From the NCBI GenBank assembly GCA_020284085.1, contig JACEVL010000147.1, forward strand, positions 508,501 to 572,500: 64,000 nucleotides of DNA. The letters are read 5' to 3'. The translations under genes and the position numbers were made by a program. A model generated the notes under the pieces. That model did not search any database, had not been told where the DNA came from, and was given only the letters and a program-made list of their open reading frames with translations. Positions 1 through 10,144 of this stretch are shown in pieces (positions within the stretch are counted from its first letter, which is position 1; each line of letters begins with the position of its first letter). This DNA is from Aporrectodea caliginosa. Its lineage: Eukaryota > Annelida > Clitellata > Crassiclitellata > Lumbricidae.

Positions 1-64
1 ACCGGTTGTATCTTCATTTCGTGTTTCATAATCGTTGCATTCGTGAAATTTGTGAAAGGTAATC

Positions 65-96
65 AACCACGTGGTCACAAACTTGACCACGTGGTT
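65..96. promoter_or_regulatory. Pair of E-box palindromes
   Basis: The 10-bp perfect palindrome ACCACGTGGT occurs twice, at 66-75 and 86-95, with centres 20 bp apart (about two helical turns). The flanks are also inverted (TCA after the first, TGA before the second), so the block can fold into a hairpin. CACGTG is the core site of bHLH factors such as Myc/Max, USF and Clock. Binding and function are inferred; no gene start is visible beside it. Confidence 0.4.
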
Positions 97-100
97 TTCA

Positions 101-1127
101 CTGTCGTATTATTATATTTTGTCGTTGTAAAAATCTCTCTGCAGCAAACCTACAGTGAAATGGACTGTATCAGGACAGGGCTATTGAACAGCAGCATGGC
201 TGTAGGGTCCTTCAGGTCCAGCCGTTATTATACCTGCTCAGTAGACCTGAATGCCTGTGAAAGTGATTCGTGGGCAGAGAATTCGATATGGAAAGCTATA
301 AATAAATTAAATAGGCGACTCCAATGAGTGAATCATTTCCGCCTCTGGTTATAAGTGTCGCCGCTGCTGACGGAATGTCTCGTGCCCCTTACTGCGAGGA
401 GAACGCATACACACCCATACATACATATATACACAGGCAGACGCAGCCAGACACAGAGGCAGACAGAAACAGACCTAAGAACTACTGCGCCGTATCACCT
501 TACAGACACGCACGCACACACGGATAGGTACACTTGTAAGGACACTCATACGCGTACATGCATAAAGGTAGTTACGGATTGTATAATTGTATACAGCTGA
601 CAATGGCTGTATTGAACTGCAGGCTATAAGCCAAAACAGTATAAATTAAGTGCACAGACCTTTCTATATACGTCGCATGGGCAGGAATTAATATGCATGC
701 CCAGAGCTATAATTTTAAAGTATATATTTATGCGTGTTTGGAGGTAGTTCGCATAATACCGCCACTTGAATGTGTTTATAATTATATGCAACATGGAAAG
801 CCTTACGCGTTTACATATACGATATTTATCGTGTAAGCACGACATCCGTGGGTCTCTCGGATCCTGTAGCATACATGTATATGTAAGATAATGCTCCCAA
901 CTTAATTGATACTCTGTGTTATGTATACCTAGATGTATTTTCGTCTACCTCACCTGTTCTGCCTATTCCAGCTCAGGTTACAGAGCCGGGGGCTGAGTGA
1001 CGGTGTACGCCTGCGATAGGTACCGCAGTGGTAGGTGAGTCTAGTACGCAGGGGTTCAAAAAAGAAATATCCTTTGCATTTTCGTTCGTTGCACATGAAT
1101 GCTCTTTGATTATGCCAAACTCATAAC
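101..1127. other. No gene seen; short CA/ACAGAC-rich patch
   Basis: I find no convincing exon here. Positions 400-560 hold degenerate ACAC/ACAGAC repeats that create short open frames of no coding character. The rest is mixed, moderately AT-rich unique sequence. Confidence 0.5.
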
Positions 1128-1360
1128 ACACCTGGCTAATGGTTAGTATGTTGGATTCTCAATCCAAAGATTGGGGTTCAAAATCTCCGCTAGGGCTGAG
1201 AGATGTTTCGAAGTTTCTGCTCTACTTGCACCTTTTAGCTAACTCAGCTATGAAAGTTGAGTATACTGAGCGGGGCACTGTCGTTGGGAAGACCAGGCGG
1301 CGCGGGAGTGGACTGGCATATGCCCCTCATATACTTAGCTGCCTCTGGGAATTAGATGTG
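1128..1360 (+). mobile_element. tRNA-derived SINE, family A
   Basis: The copy starts with a tRNA-like head: TGGCTAATGGTTAG resembles an internal A box and GGGGTTCAAAATC a B box. It continues into a body shared with copies near 7.0, 11.0, 21.8, 22.9, 29.4, 32.8 and 42.2 kb. Shared blocks are ATGTTTCGAAGTTTC, CAACTCAGCTATGA (here CTAACTCAGCTATGA), GAGTATACTGAGCG, GTTGGGAAGA and CCCTCATAT. The head and multiple dispersed copies indicate a RNA polymerase III-type retroposon. It is non-coding; the short open frame across it is chance. Confidence 0.7.
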
Positions 1361-1427
1361 TTTTATGACTATGGAGTATAGACTCTATAGTCTATAGACA
1401 ATAAAATACAGTTTGTTTTAGCATACG

Positions 1428-1468
1428 TCATATGTCATTTCATATGACATATAGACATATGTCATTTC
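1428..1468. repeat. Short inverted repeat, CATATGACATAT type
   Basis: ATATGTCATTTCATATGACAT can form a short stem, and ATATGTCATTTCA is then repeated directly. It may be the end of a degraded element. No function can be assigned. Confidence 0.4.
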
Positions 1469-1684
1469 ACTTTAACAAATACGAGACTGAATATGTAGTA
1501 AGCACATAAAAGTTTATTCAGTGAAATGTGATATCACATCAGACTATTGCCAGCTGGAAGGCAAAACGGGTCTGTGATCTGTTAGAAACTTGTAAGCAAC
1601 CTGCTGTGCTCATAAATAAATAGACTTAACGGATGTGCTCTGTTACTAATACTTAATACGTTGAATAAGATATATAGACCAGTC

Positions 1685-1795
1685 ACTATTCGTACTCTGG
1701 CAGTGCCAGTTCCTAGCCTGAATGAAGGAGGAGGGCGACGCTAATGATCCCCGTTATCACACGATGTCGTTAAACTAAAACTACTATATAGACCA
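1685..1795 (+). repeat. Dispersed repeat X, copy 1
   Basis: This segment contains CTCTGGCAGTGCC, CCTAGCCTGAATGAAGGAGG and GGGCGACGCTAATGAT followed by GTTATCACA and GTCGTTAAACT. The same order of blocks returns at 41996-42115 (plus strand) and, partly, at 47740-47800 (minus strand). It is an interspersed element fragment, perhaps a retroposon 3' end. No coding part is visible. Confidence 0.6.
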
Positions 1796-2416
1796 GTCCC
1801 TTTACCAAATGTCAAAAGGTCATCATGGCTGGGAAGTATAATATATGCGATTTCATCTTCCTAAGGTGTATAGTCGAGGAACTCATTTCAAGATTTATAT
1901 ATTTCGGTCTTGTTTTGGTTCGATCCTCTGATTTTCGATAAAGATAACCTTTTGAATATATATGGCATGTTGCATGCGTTTGATAGGAACATTGTAAGGT
2001 TGTGATCTTCAAGCCTAGGGATGCAGTAGTACGTTCAAGTTATCTTTCAACTCATGACCACGTACATGTAAGGTTCTGAGGACAATTTCCGATAGGGTCA
2101 TGGAATAAATTAGTTATTGCCTGATCTAGCTAACCAATTAATGGAATGCCATCATGTACAGCTGTCTGAGCTGTGATATAAGGGTAAGGGAAGGAACCCT
2201 CTCTCATTGCTCATCTAACTCTGCGTCTATAATAATTATTAGTTTATCGTCCACAGAGTCGTTGTTCCGAGTGCTGAAGGATTTCTCAGCTGAAGCGCAG
2301 ACACGATAACAGTAATCTAAAAACTGGAGAAGTTTTTGTTATGGGTTAGCCTAATAATAATAATAATTAATAATATAAACGCACAGAAATCTCTGTGCGT
2401 GCCTGCATGCGTCCAT
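1796..2416. other. No gene seen
   Basis: This is mixed AT-rich sequence without a recognisable exon or mobile element. A short (AAT)n run lies near 2352-2366. Confidence 0.4.
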
Positions 2417-3035
2417 TAGACACGCACGATCGCTGCGAGAGACGTGGTGGAGGGAGGGACGGACGTTGAAGGGAGGGAAGGAGGTACGGACGGCCGGGAC
2501 GGACGGCAAGGAAGTACGGGGAGGGAGGGAGGGACTGACGGACGGAGACGGAGAAAGGGAGGGAGGGAGAAAGGGAAGGAGGGAGGAGGGAGGGAGGGAG
2601 GAAGGGAAGGAGGGAGGGAGGGAGGAGGGAGAACACATGCTCGATCGCCGCGAGAGACGTGGTGGAGGGAGGGACGGACGTTGAAGGGAGGAAGGAGGTA
2701 CGGACGGCCGGGACGGACGGCATGGAAATACAAGGAGAGGAGGACTGACGGACGGAAAAGGGAGGGACGGACGGACGGACGGAGGAAGTCTTAGGGAGGG
2801 AGGGAGGGATTATAGGAGGGAGGAGGGAGGGAGGAGGGAGGGAGAACACACGCACGATCGCCGCGAGAGACGTGGTGGAGGGAGGGACGGATGTTGAAGG
2901 GAGGGAAGGAGGTACTGGCGGCCGGGACGGACGGCAGAGAAGTACGGGGAGGGAGGAAGGGAGGGAGAGAGGGAAAGTGGAAGGGGAGGGAGAGTGGGAG
3001 GGAGCGACGGACGGACGGAGGGAGATAGGGAGGGA
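2417..3035. repeat. ~212-bp tandem repeat rich in GGGA/GGAC
   Basis: Three head-to-tail units begin near 2421, 2634 and 2848. Each opens with GATCGCCGCGAGAGACGTGG (or a close variant), followed by GGGAGGGACGGACGTTGAAG and GGACGGCCGGGACGGACGGC, then a variable GGGA microsatellite. The purine-rich strand gives long Gly/Arg/Glu frames and the other strand Pro/Ser frames. These follow from composition and are not real proteins. Runs of GGG on one strand could support G-quadruplexes. Confidence 0.8.
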
Positions 3036-3115
3036 GAAGATTTATGTCAATCATAGCACGAGAAGACCCATCTCTTGACATTGATTTTAACCGTCTTAGG
3101 ACGGGCAAACATCTA

Positions 3116-3355
<240 letters not shown>

Positions 3356-3430
3356 TAGGATAGTTTCTAAGTCCCTGAGGGATCATGTGTACCTCGGGGC
3401 AAAAAAAATTATAATAATAATAATGATAAT
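3356..3430 (+). mobile_element. LINE family C, 3' tail only
   Basis: CCCTGAGGGATCATGTGTAC then CTCGGGGC, an A-run and (AAT)n match the 3' ends at 16474-16545 and 16650-16728. CCCTGAGG and CCTCGGGG can pair as a short hairpin. This is an extremely 5'-truncated copy sitting at the edge of an AAT array. Confidence 0.6.
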
Positions 3431-3845
3431 AATAATAACAATAAGCATTATCATTATCATTATCATAACTATTACCGTTATGGTTATCGTTACCATTATC
3501 ATTATCATTTTTTACCCGAGGTAGAAATAATACCTCAGGAATAAAACAATTATGTTAGGAGTAAAAACGTTTATGTCCGAGAAATTAGGCGTCGTCCCAG
3601 GTTTAACAACCATACGGAAATCTGCCTCTGAAAGTAATGGCATGGTGGCGTTGGACAAAGATGGAAAGACGTTGGAAAAGAAAATTAGTGTCACATTGAT
3701 CACCAGAGACAGCTGAAATTCGACGTCCCAGCTCAGAGAGAAATTTATCACCCTCAGCATGTGAAGGCCCAAGGGTTTCAAAGGCAACAGGAACAGTGCT
3801 ATGATAATAAGCCTCAATTGAATTCATATATATACGGCTGTCCAA
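3431..3845 (-). mobile_element. LINE family C, 5'-truncated copy
   Basis: Read on the minus strand, this gives the last ~80 codons of a retroelement ORF, a ~95-bp 3' UTR with CCTGAGG and CCTCGGGT blocks, an A-run, and a GATAAT-type tail (3431-3505). It lies tail-to-tail with the plus-strand copy at 3356-3430. Confidence 0.65.
3603..3845 (-). pseudogene. C-terminal fragment of a LINE polyprotein
   Basis: The frame reads (in pieces) VAFETLGPSHAEGDKFLSEL, then GRRISAVSGDQCDTNFLFQR, then RLSIFVQRHHAITFRGRF and a stop. I recognise the pattern ETLGP...LGRRI...SGD...FLFQRLS..VQR.NA as the C-terminal end of reverse-transcriptase proteins common in aquatic invertebrate genomes. No RT palm motif remains, because the copy is 5'-truncated. 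The end motif recurs at 16374 and 16548 as RFNAVAFRGTF and RFNAIAFRGSF, which fixes the frame. The clade is not assigned. Confidence 0.65.
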
Positions 3846-4870
3846 TGTGACTTCGTTTCTTGGTTACTTAGGAGACCCTCTGACTCCGGAGTCCAGAGTG
3901 AAAGTGTGAAACATTCAATGGGTCCTCCTTTGTCCTCCTTACTGGCTGGCTGTGTCCTCCTTAGGTTATACATGTATCTGGTAATCCTACCAAAACTTCA
4001 CCTCTTGCTAGAGTTGCAAGAGGTGAAGACCACAGGTCTTTCACTCAAAACTGAGGACACTGCTTGTTCACAAATCCTATCCCGATTCCTCCTCTTTCCA
4101 TCGCCTCCCCGCCGTTTCAACTCTGAGCTCTATCCACCTTAGCCGTCTGACTGTAGGCCAGCGGCCAGCCTGACACCGTTGGATCGTGACCTGGAACCGA
4201 TTTACCCTTCCCGCCTATGGGTTGGGGGTAAATATGTCTAGGTCGAGAAAGTGAATTCGGTAACACTTGACACCCATGGCTGCATCTATTCTACGTGCTA
4301 ACCGTAAACTCCATATTTCTAAAGCGCTAACTTTTTTGGTCTTGCTCTTCAGCAACAGTTTGTCTAGACAGTTTAAAGAAACTGGACAGTAGGAAGTGTG
4401 CATCGTAGGCCTACAACATGCACACTATTTTAATGGCGACAGAAAGGCGGGTTTAGAGGTTTGCAGATCCGACTGCTGGCAAGTCGAGTTTTGATTGAAG
4501 ACGCATGCTTATCCAACCGCCATGGATTCCCCGCCAGCTCCTCTACCAAAGATCTTAGTCTAGAACCTAAGATCTGGTACCTTTACTGAGGCTTTTTGCG
4601 CCAGGATGATCAACCCCATGCTGGCTTACCACCAGACCCCGAAACAAGGTTCTCCTGACTGTTGGTTGATAAGCCGGCCTTTGAAAAGTAAATTATGTAT
4701 AGACTATAAGCGTTTGAAATATAGAAACTGCAACACGGAAACTGTTACGGCACTGTTAACAGATATGATGCGCATCTACAGTAACATGGGCTTTTGACTT
4801 ATCTTTTTTGCAGTGTCATGTCAAGACGAGAATGCTCTATCATTTATACTATTTCCCAGCAAGCTCTAGA
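3846..4870. other. No gene seen; contains a family A SINE fragment
   Basis: About 4230-4330 carries the 3' half of SINE family A on the plus strand (GGTCGAGAAAGTGAATTCGG, ACACTTGACACCCATGGCTG), matching the 11.1-kb copy. The remainder is mixed sequence with no supported exon. Confidence 0.5.
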
Positions 4871-4880
4871 GCATTGTCCT

Positions 4881-5095
4881 TGGCTAGAATATGCAAATAA
4901 TCACCATGGCAATAAAATGGATTAGAAATTCGCGTTGATTGGAGAGAAAATAATAATTGTTACTACGTTTATGGCAAACTCTTTTGTCTTGCCATTGTCT
5001 AGAATATGGAAACCATGGTAATGACGTGGATTAGCAATACGCGTTCATTGGAGAGAAAAATAATACCTGTTGCTATGGCAAACGCTTTTAGTTTG
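4881..5095. repeat. Imperfect tandem duplication, ~116-bp spacing
   Basis: CTAGAATATG at 4883 and 4999 begin two related blocks. They share CCATGG, TGGATTAG, TTCATTGGAGAGAAAA (or TTGATTGGAGAGAAAA), TTGCTA/TTACTA, and TATGGCAAAC followed by CTTTT. The first block alone carries ATGCAAAT, the octamer site of POU factors. The pair lies ~0.9 kb beyond the 3' side of the minus-strand exon at 5985-6386, so an enhancer role is possible but unproven. Confidence 0.6.
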
Positions 5096-5101
5096 TTAAA
5101 C

Positions 5102-5150
5102 TGACGTCAACGTATAGGCCTATTGTTTCTCTAACAATCGAATGACGTCA
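5102..5150. promoter_or_regulatory. Two consensus CRE palindromes
   Basis: TGACGTCA, the full CREB/ATF site, occurs at 5102-5109 and 5143-5150, flanking a TAGGCCTA octamer. It directly follows the tandem duplication at 4881-5095. A regulatory role is inference. Confidence 0.35.
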
Positions 5151-5454
5151 GATTTTTTCCAATATACAGAAATCCAAACTATCTCATCTAGGCCTATTAT
5201 AGCGATGTCTTAGTAATCAGCTGGATTTTTGGATATTTCTCTCCAGTCGATATTCACTTCAAGTGAACCTGTAGTAAATGCACTGCTTGGCTACGATGGC
5301 AAATCGTTCGCAGACTGTTTTCGCTTTCATAGCGATGCTTTATGGAAAAGGCCAACATTTCTTTCTCTAACCTTACGACGGGCGATGTTTGTCTACAAAA
5401 CCTCGTCTTAGGTGAAACTAAGTTTCCTGGCGTAAAAATAATTGAGACAGGTTT

Positions 5455-5660
<206 letters not shown>

Positions 5661-5744
5661 CTACAAATTAATGAGGTTCAATCCATGATACATGCTGATG
5701 AGATAATCACAATATGGTATTCAACTGTAGGGTTAGATAAATTA

Positions 5745-5835
5745 TCATCCTTTTCAGCCGGGGTTGGGTCCGGAGCGCTCCTGAGTAACCTTGAAGGGGC
5801 GCTATATAAATCTTCGGAATGAATGAATGAATGAC
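5745..5835 (+). mobile_element. SINE family D, 3' end
   Basis: GGAGCGCTCCTGAGTAACC, TTGAAGGGGCGCTATATAAA and a (GAAT)n tail match the 3' part of the complete family D SINE at 51616-51839. It is a 5'-truncated retroposon. Confidence 0.7.
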
Positions 5836-5984
5836 TAAATGTAATTCAAAAGTAACTCTTAATACCAGTCATAATTCCAACAGCGGTCATGATGTGCAAA
5901 GTATGATTTTAACGGAATATGATGAGGACGTCTGCGATGATAAATTTTACATAATTATGAAAGAAGCAACGTGTATTATTATAC

Positions 5985-6386
5985 CGAATCATCGTTATCG
6001 TTCCTTCGATCTGGATTCCTTCTGGATCTTTCGGTTGGATGTCCGGCAGCCGTATCCCGGTAGTCGCTGCAGGTGTCTTCCGATGAGTAGTCACTTTGGT
6101 CGGTCAGTTCATCCTTGACGGCTGTGGTTCCTCTCGGACTCATTGTAACGGATCCAGGAGTAGTCCAGTCGTTGAGAGGATACCTCAAGTCGACGGCAGG
6201 TGGCACGAATCCACTCTCGAGCACGTGTCCCGCTGGGCGCTGAGGGAATGAAGTTGCCTGTCCCCAGTGCGAATGAGGCGTTGTCATAGCCATCGGAAGG
6301 GTCCCTCTGTCTAGGTGGCTGTTCATAGAGTTATTCGGCTGATATGACAGTCCGTAGTTTGACGACCATGCGCTTGTCGAAGGCAA
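5985..6386 (-). CDS. Putative coding exon, Ser/Thr/Pro-rich (transcription-factor-like tail)
   Basis: On the minus strand, ATAG at 6390-6387 is a possible acceptor, followed by 134 open codons. They end either at a GTATAA donor (5984-5979) or, by read-through, at TAA (5981-5979), giving C-terminus DDSV. The residues are diverse and non-repetitive, unlike other frames here. They run from LPSTSAWSSNYGLSYQP through LRYPLNDWTTPGSVTMSPRG to VKDELTDQSDYSSEDTCSDY and RRNPDRRNDNDD. VKDE fits the SUMO consensus (hydrophobic-K-x-E), and Ser/Thr/Pro/Asn/Tyr richness is typical of activation tails of homeobox, Sox or T-box factors. No DNA-binding domain lies in the window, so the family is unknown. The acceptor has a weak pyrimidine tract, and no AATAAA is seen downstream, which favours an internal exon. 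Confidence 0.55.
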
Positions 6387-6390
6387 CTAT

Positions 6391-6980
6391 ATTACATAAC
6401 ACAACAGAATGATCTTATATCTAGATATAGCTGTTGACTAATTGCATCACGCTTTCAAGGGAAAACGACGCCTTACTTCTACTATAATCAAATCATTGAT
6501 TTCGCACATGAACACTTGCTAAATTTATCCCCATGACTGGGTATTTATGCTTTCCCAGACGATGTTTTGGCGAACTTTAGCCTTCCTAGACTATTTCGTG
6601 TGAGCCTACAGTCGTGCGTGACCCGCTTATAAGCTGCATTAGATCACCCTTTGTGTTATGACGACGTGTACTATATGATCGTAAACATCGGGAGGGATTT
6701 TATTGTAACAATTTTTGCCCATCTGTGCTTCTTCTTCTGTTCGCCTTTACATGTTGTTCTGAAAGTTTCCATCAATTCTTTAAAAATCATTACAATCGTT
6801 AGGCACCGATTCACACATTTCTAGCCAATTAGACTATTAGACTATACGTGTCATGAGTGTGGGCGTGAACGCGTCTTTGCAGGTGAGTGTGTGCAAGCGT
6901 GTGGGCGTGCCACTTTATGCGCATTAAAAATTTACATAACAATAAGGTTATAAAGAAATGAAAATAAGAAGAACAGTCCC
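6391..6980. other. No gene seen (upstream intron of the 6-kb exon, if real)
   Basis: This is mixed sequence with no repeat family I recognise. If the exon at 5985-6386 is real, this is its upstream intron. GTG/GCGTG-rich sequence lies at 6850-6920. Confidence 0.4.
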
Positions 6981-6984
6981 ATGA

Positions 6985-7232
6985 AATAGCCCGAATGGCA
7001 GCCCTGGCAAGGCTGGCTATGAAATGTTAGCAACTTCAGTTTTCGCAGCCTTGGCATATGAGGGCGGATGGCCAGTCTAATCTTCTCACAGACAGTATAC
7101 GATCAGTGTACTCATGTCAGCTGAGTGAACTGAACCCCCCCAAAAAAAAAAATTGACCTGGCGTGAATTTGAAATTCCGACACCTGGATTTACAGTCTTG
7201 CACACTGACCATTACACTATCACGCACTCCAT
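6985..7232 (-). mobile_element. SINE family A, nearly complete copy
   Basis: The reverse complement reads a tRNA-like head (GTGATAGTGTAATGGTCAG ... GGAATTTCAAATTC), a central A/T-run, then CTCAGCTGACATGAGTA, GTGAGAAGATTAGACTGGCC, CGCCCTCATATGCCAAGGCT and TGAAGTTGCTAACATTTCAT. These blocks occur in the same order in copies at 29.4, 32.8 and 42.2 kb. Confidence 0.7.
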
Positions 7233-7504
7233 ACAGTACTGTAATTTATTAGTACCTTAATACTTTACCCTTAACTTGCCGTGACAGCCAGACCTTACGA
7301 CCACATCATAGCCTAAGATTATAAGAATATCTACTCTTTAACTGCGTGATCATCGCATGAAATCATCAATCCAGAAAAACCAAATGAATGCAAACAAGTG
7401 AGTCTTCTTACTTTACATTACAAACAATGCACCTGCACTTGATATTGTCCTCCTTCCTAAGTTCAGAAGTGCACACTACCGGTACCGTATACGATAAGGT
7501 TCTT

Positions 7505-7606
7505 ATACACTGTGCACAGTATAGTTGCCTCAGGCGAGGCTCGAACTCCAAACCTCTGCCTTACAGGCCGAGAGCTCTAGCATTCACCCATCTTGCTGCA
7601 CATCTT
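7505..7606 (-). mobile_element. tRNA-like SINE head
   Basis: The reverse complement contains GGGTGAATGCTAGAGC (A-box-like), CGGCCTGTAAGGC (anticodon-arm-like, TGT) and GGAGTTCGAGCCTC (B box). A tRNA gene is unlikely: the acceptor stem does not pair and the sequence runs straight into ordinary DNA. It is probably the head of a tRNA-Thr-type SINE related to the one at 43.5 kb. Confidence 0.45.
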
Positions 7607-7609
7607 ACA

Positions 7610-8125
7610 TTGTGTTGCCTCGTCTTACTTTACTGACACATTTATGTGCATGCTAAATGTCATAGTTATCGGACTATAGCTGATTCAACAGAAAGATCTG
7701 TCAACCTTGCTCGTGCCCATGCATGCGTGCCTATGCTTTTGTATCGATACATATTGCGTTGTCTGCTGTACCCTGTCTGAATGTACTTCACCTTTCTTTT
7801 GAAATTCTCTTATTACCCTACGTCTGATTGCATTACATTCACATAATATACACTTGCATTACATAAAGTCCTTTGTACATTTCGCTCATATGAATTTGAC
7901 TGAACAGACAAACAAGCAAATACGTCCATGGTGACTCCTCTAGCTTATATTGTTCATTGTTTTGCTAACTGAGTAACTGATGTAATATTTTCGTTTGTAA
8001 TGACATTTAACATCATATAGGCTTACATATTGATCTTCTTAGTAAATTGCAATGTTATTATTTAGTTAAGAACATTGTTGAGTCGAGCCTTTCTTTCTTT
8101 CAACTGACTAACCAGCCATAATTGA
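7610..8125. other. No gene seen
   Basis: This is AT-rich unique sequence without a supported exon or a recognised element. Confidence 0.4.
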
Positions 8126-8275
8126 ATATTGTTAAAAGGGGTGACCCTAATTAAGCGGGGCTTGTGCCCATTTTGGGTCTCCCCTGCTCCCTAGCCAATG
8201 CACCGATATGTTTTAGTCAAATTATAATTGTTGTTAATTGCTATATGCATTGTGCTTCTGGAAATAAAAAGTTGT
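8126..8275 (+). mobile_element. LINE family A, 3' UTR remnant
   Basis: GGGTGACCCTAATTAAGCGG, CCATTTTGGGTCTCCCC and a downstream GGAAATAAAA match the 3' UTR plan of copies at 18575-18715 and 55990-56135 (GTGGCCCTA, AGCGGGG/AGCGGGA, CTTCTGGGT, then AATAAA). No ORF part remains. Confidence 0.5.
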
Positions 8276-8282
8276 CAGTGGT

Positions 8283-8352
8283 CAGTTGCCACTTATTAGA
8301 TATCTTGAAGAGGCGCTATATGAAGTCTCAGAATGAATGAATGAATGAATGA
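8283..8352 (+). mobile_element. SINE family D, 3' end
   Basis: ATCTTGAAGAGGCGCTATAT followed by a CTCAG(AATG)n tail matches the family D tail at 5745, 48080 and 51616. It is a 5'-truncated copy. Confidence 0.65.
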
Positions 8353-8545
8353 AATACATCTATAACCCACCATCATTCGTAAGAGATTTTTGCATCGACG
8401 TCCTGCAAGATAACGGCAGAAACCTTCAGAAATCCCGACCAATGGCACGCTCTACGGAAGTCGTATTAGATCCTTCTTAGTCGATTTGTAATTATCGTTG
8501 TACCTTTTTCGGATTTCCACATAGAACTCTTTGCTGTGTTTTCAG

Positions 8546-8654
8546 CGGCTTCTGCAGGCCACAGGCGAGGATACGTACGGTCCAAGCGTCCTCACGTATG
8601 GGTCGTTTATCACCGGGCTCTTGTCACGTCAGTCGCTTACACACACGTCCCCAG
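8546..8654 (+). CDS. Weak candidate internal exon
   Basis: A strong acceptor (TTTGCTGTGTTTTCAG, ending at 8545) and a good donor (CCCCAG then GTACAG at 8655) bracket 109 GC-richer bases in AT-rich surroundings. The phase-0 frame reads RLLQATGEDTYGPSVLTYGS then FITGLLSRQSLTHTSP. All three frames are open over this length, so the coding evidence is weak and rests on the splice sites. No family is recognised. It could be an exon of a large plus-strand gene or of a non-coding RNA, or a chance pair of sites. Confidence 0.3.
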
Positions 8655-8655
8655 G

Positions 8656-9310
8656 TACAGCTGACTGTCTCTCTCAAGGCTGTAGCCACTGGACATGTTT
8701 ACTTTCTTCAGCCAAGGTGGACCATTATGTACGACGGAGCTTTATAAACCCGAGCACCATAGCCTATGGCAAGCACACTTAGTCCAGGGTGAAATGCAGG
8801 CTGCTTAGAATGACAACATGCATGATCGGCCAAATAGACGCAACACAAATGTGTATGTATACAAATATTTATATACGTATACATGATTGTGTATATAGAG
8901 TTGTATACATATATTTGTGTCAGTACATATATATATATTTATATAAGTATAAGTACCCATTTAAAATATATATATATGTACTTATATATATATACATAGG
9001 CCTATATGCATATATATGTATTAGCTTATGTGTATGTATGAGCTCTTATGTGAGTCACTGAGCACTAATAGGACATTCAGCATGCGCGGACTGCTTTGCT
9101 CAGCCTGCCTGCCTGCTGGCCTGTTTGCATCTTTCGACGGGGGTCGGTGCCTCATGTTTGCCGTTCGAGTTGCGTGGGTGGTGGTGGCTCGGTTGCTGAT
9201 GGGGGAGGCCCATCACCCACCGCCACTGCCGCCCTCGCTGGCTCAACGACGGCCGACAGGCCGACAGTAGAAAATTAAAAGAGATTTTACGGCGCTGGGG
9301 AGGGGCGTCC
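8656..9310. other. No gene seen; ATAC/TA-rich then GC-rich
   Basis: Positions 8850-9030 are degenerate TATA/ATAC repeats. Positions 9080-9310 are GC-rich with many CpG but have no clear exon or promoter signature. Confidence 0.4.
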
Positions 9311-9900
9311 GTAGCCCTACGGGGCTGCGAGAGAAAAGGAAGAGAGAAAGTGAGAAAGTGAGAGAGAGCGGGGAAGAAAGATGGATAGAAACGGGCAGAG
9401 AGGGGGAGAGAGACAAATAGACATACAGGGAAAGAGGAGGAGGAGGAGGAGCAGGAGGAGGAGGAGGAGGAGGTGGAGGAGGAAGAAATAGGTAAGAAGA
9501 GAGAGGAAGAAAAAGAAGAGAAATGGAGACGAAAGATAAAAAAGAGAAAAGTGACAGAGAGGAAGATGGAAGAAGAGGAGTGGCATAGAGGGAGACAGGA
9601 CGATAAGAGATCAAGGGAGAGGAAGAGTAAGGTAGAGAGGAAGAAAGCAATGGAGAGAGACAGAGAGAGTGACAGAGACAGAGAGACAGAACAGACAGAC
9701 AGAGACAGACAGACAGACAGAGAGACAGACAGAGAGACAGAGACAGACAGACATACAGAGACAGAGAGACACAGAGAGAGAGAGTGAGAGAGACAGAGAC
9801 AGAGACAGAGACAGAGACAGAGACAGAGACAGAGAGACAGAGACAGAGAATGAGAAACAGAGACAGAGAGAGGTTGAGTGGGGCGGAGGGGTAAATAGGA
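9310..9900. repeat. GA-rich and (GACAGA)n simple repeats
   Basis: Degenerate GAGAGA/GGA repeats (9320-9660) pass into (GACAGA)n and (CAGA)n (9660-9870). Both strands give long open frames (Glu/Arg-rich on plus, Ser/Leu-rich on minus) purely from composition. Confidence 0.95.
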
Positions 9901-9954
9901 GCCGCAGGTGACTTGGATTCGATGAGGTTGATGGATGGACGACCGGAGAAAAAA

Positions 9955-10075
9955 AAAGAGCCGCCGCCGCTGCTTCACCCTCCTCCGCCTACCCCTCTCC
10001 CACCTGCCCCTCCTCCGCCTGCCCCTCCTCCGTCTCTCCCTCCTCCGCCTGCCCCTCCTCCGCCTCACCCGCCGT
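9955..10075. repeat. CCTCCGCCTGCCC tandem repeat
   Basis: CCTCCGCCTGCCCCT is repeated imperfectly about six to eight times. It is a GC-rich minisatellite flanked by an A-run at 9949-9957. Confidence 0.75.
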
Positions 10076-10144
10076 TGCGATAAGTCACCGTTTCATACAA
10101 ATTAACATTATTCACTGATGAATCAGGCAGCTACTGTAGCCTCA

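Noticed and set aside
9100..10068. 322-codon minus-strand Ser/Leu/Arg frame
   Set aside because: It is produced by GA and GACAGA repeats. Composition changes with the repeat, and no domain is present.
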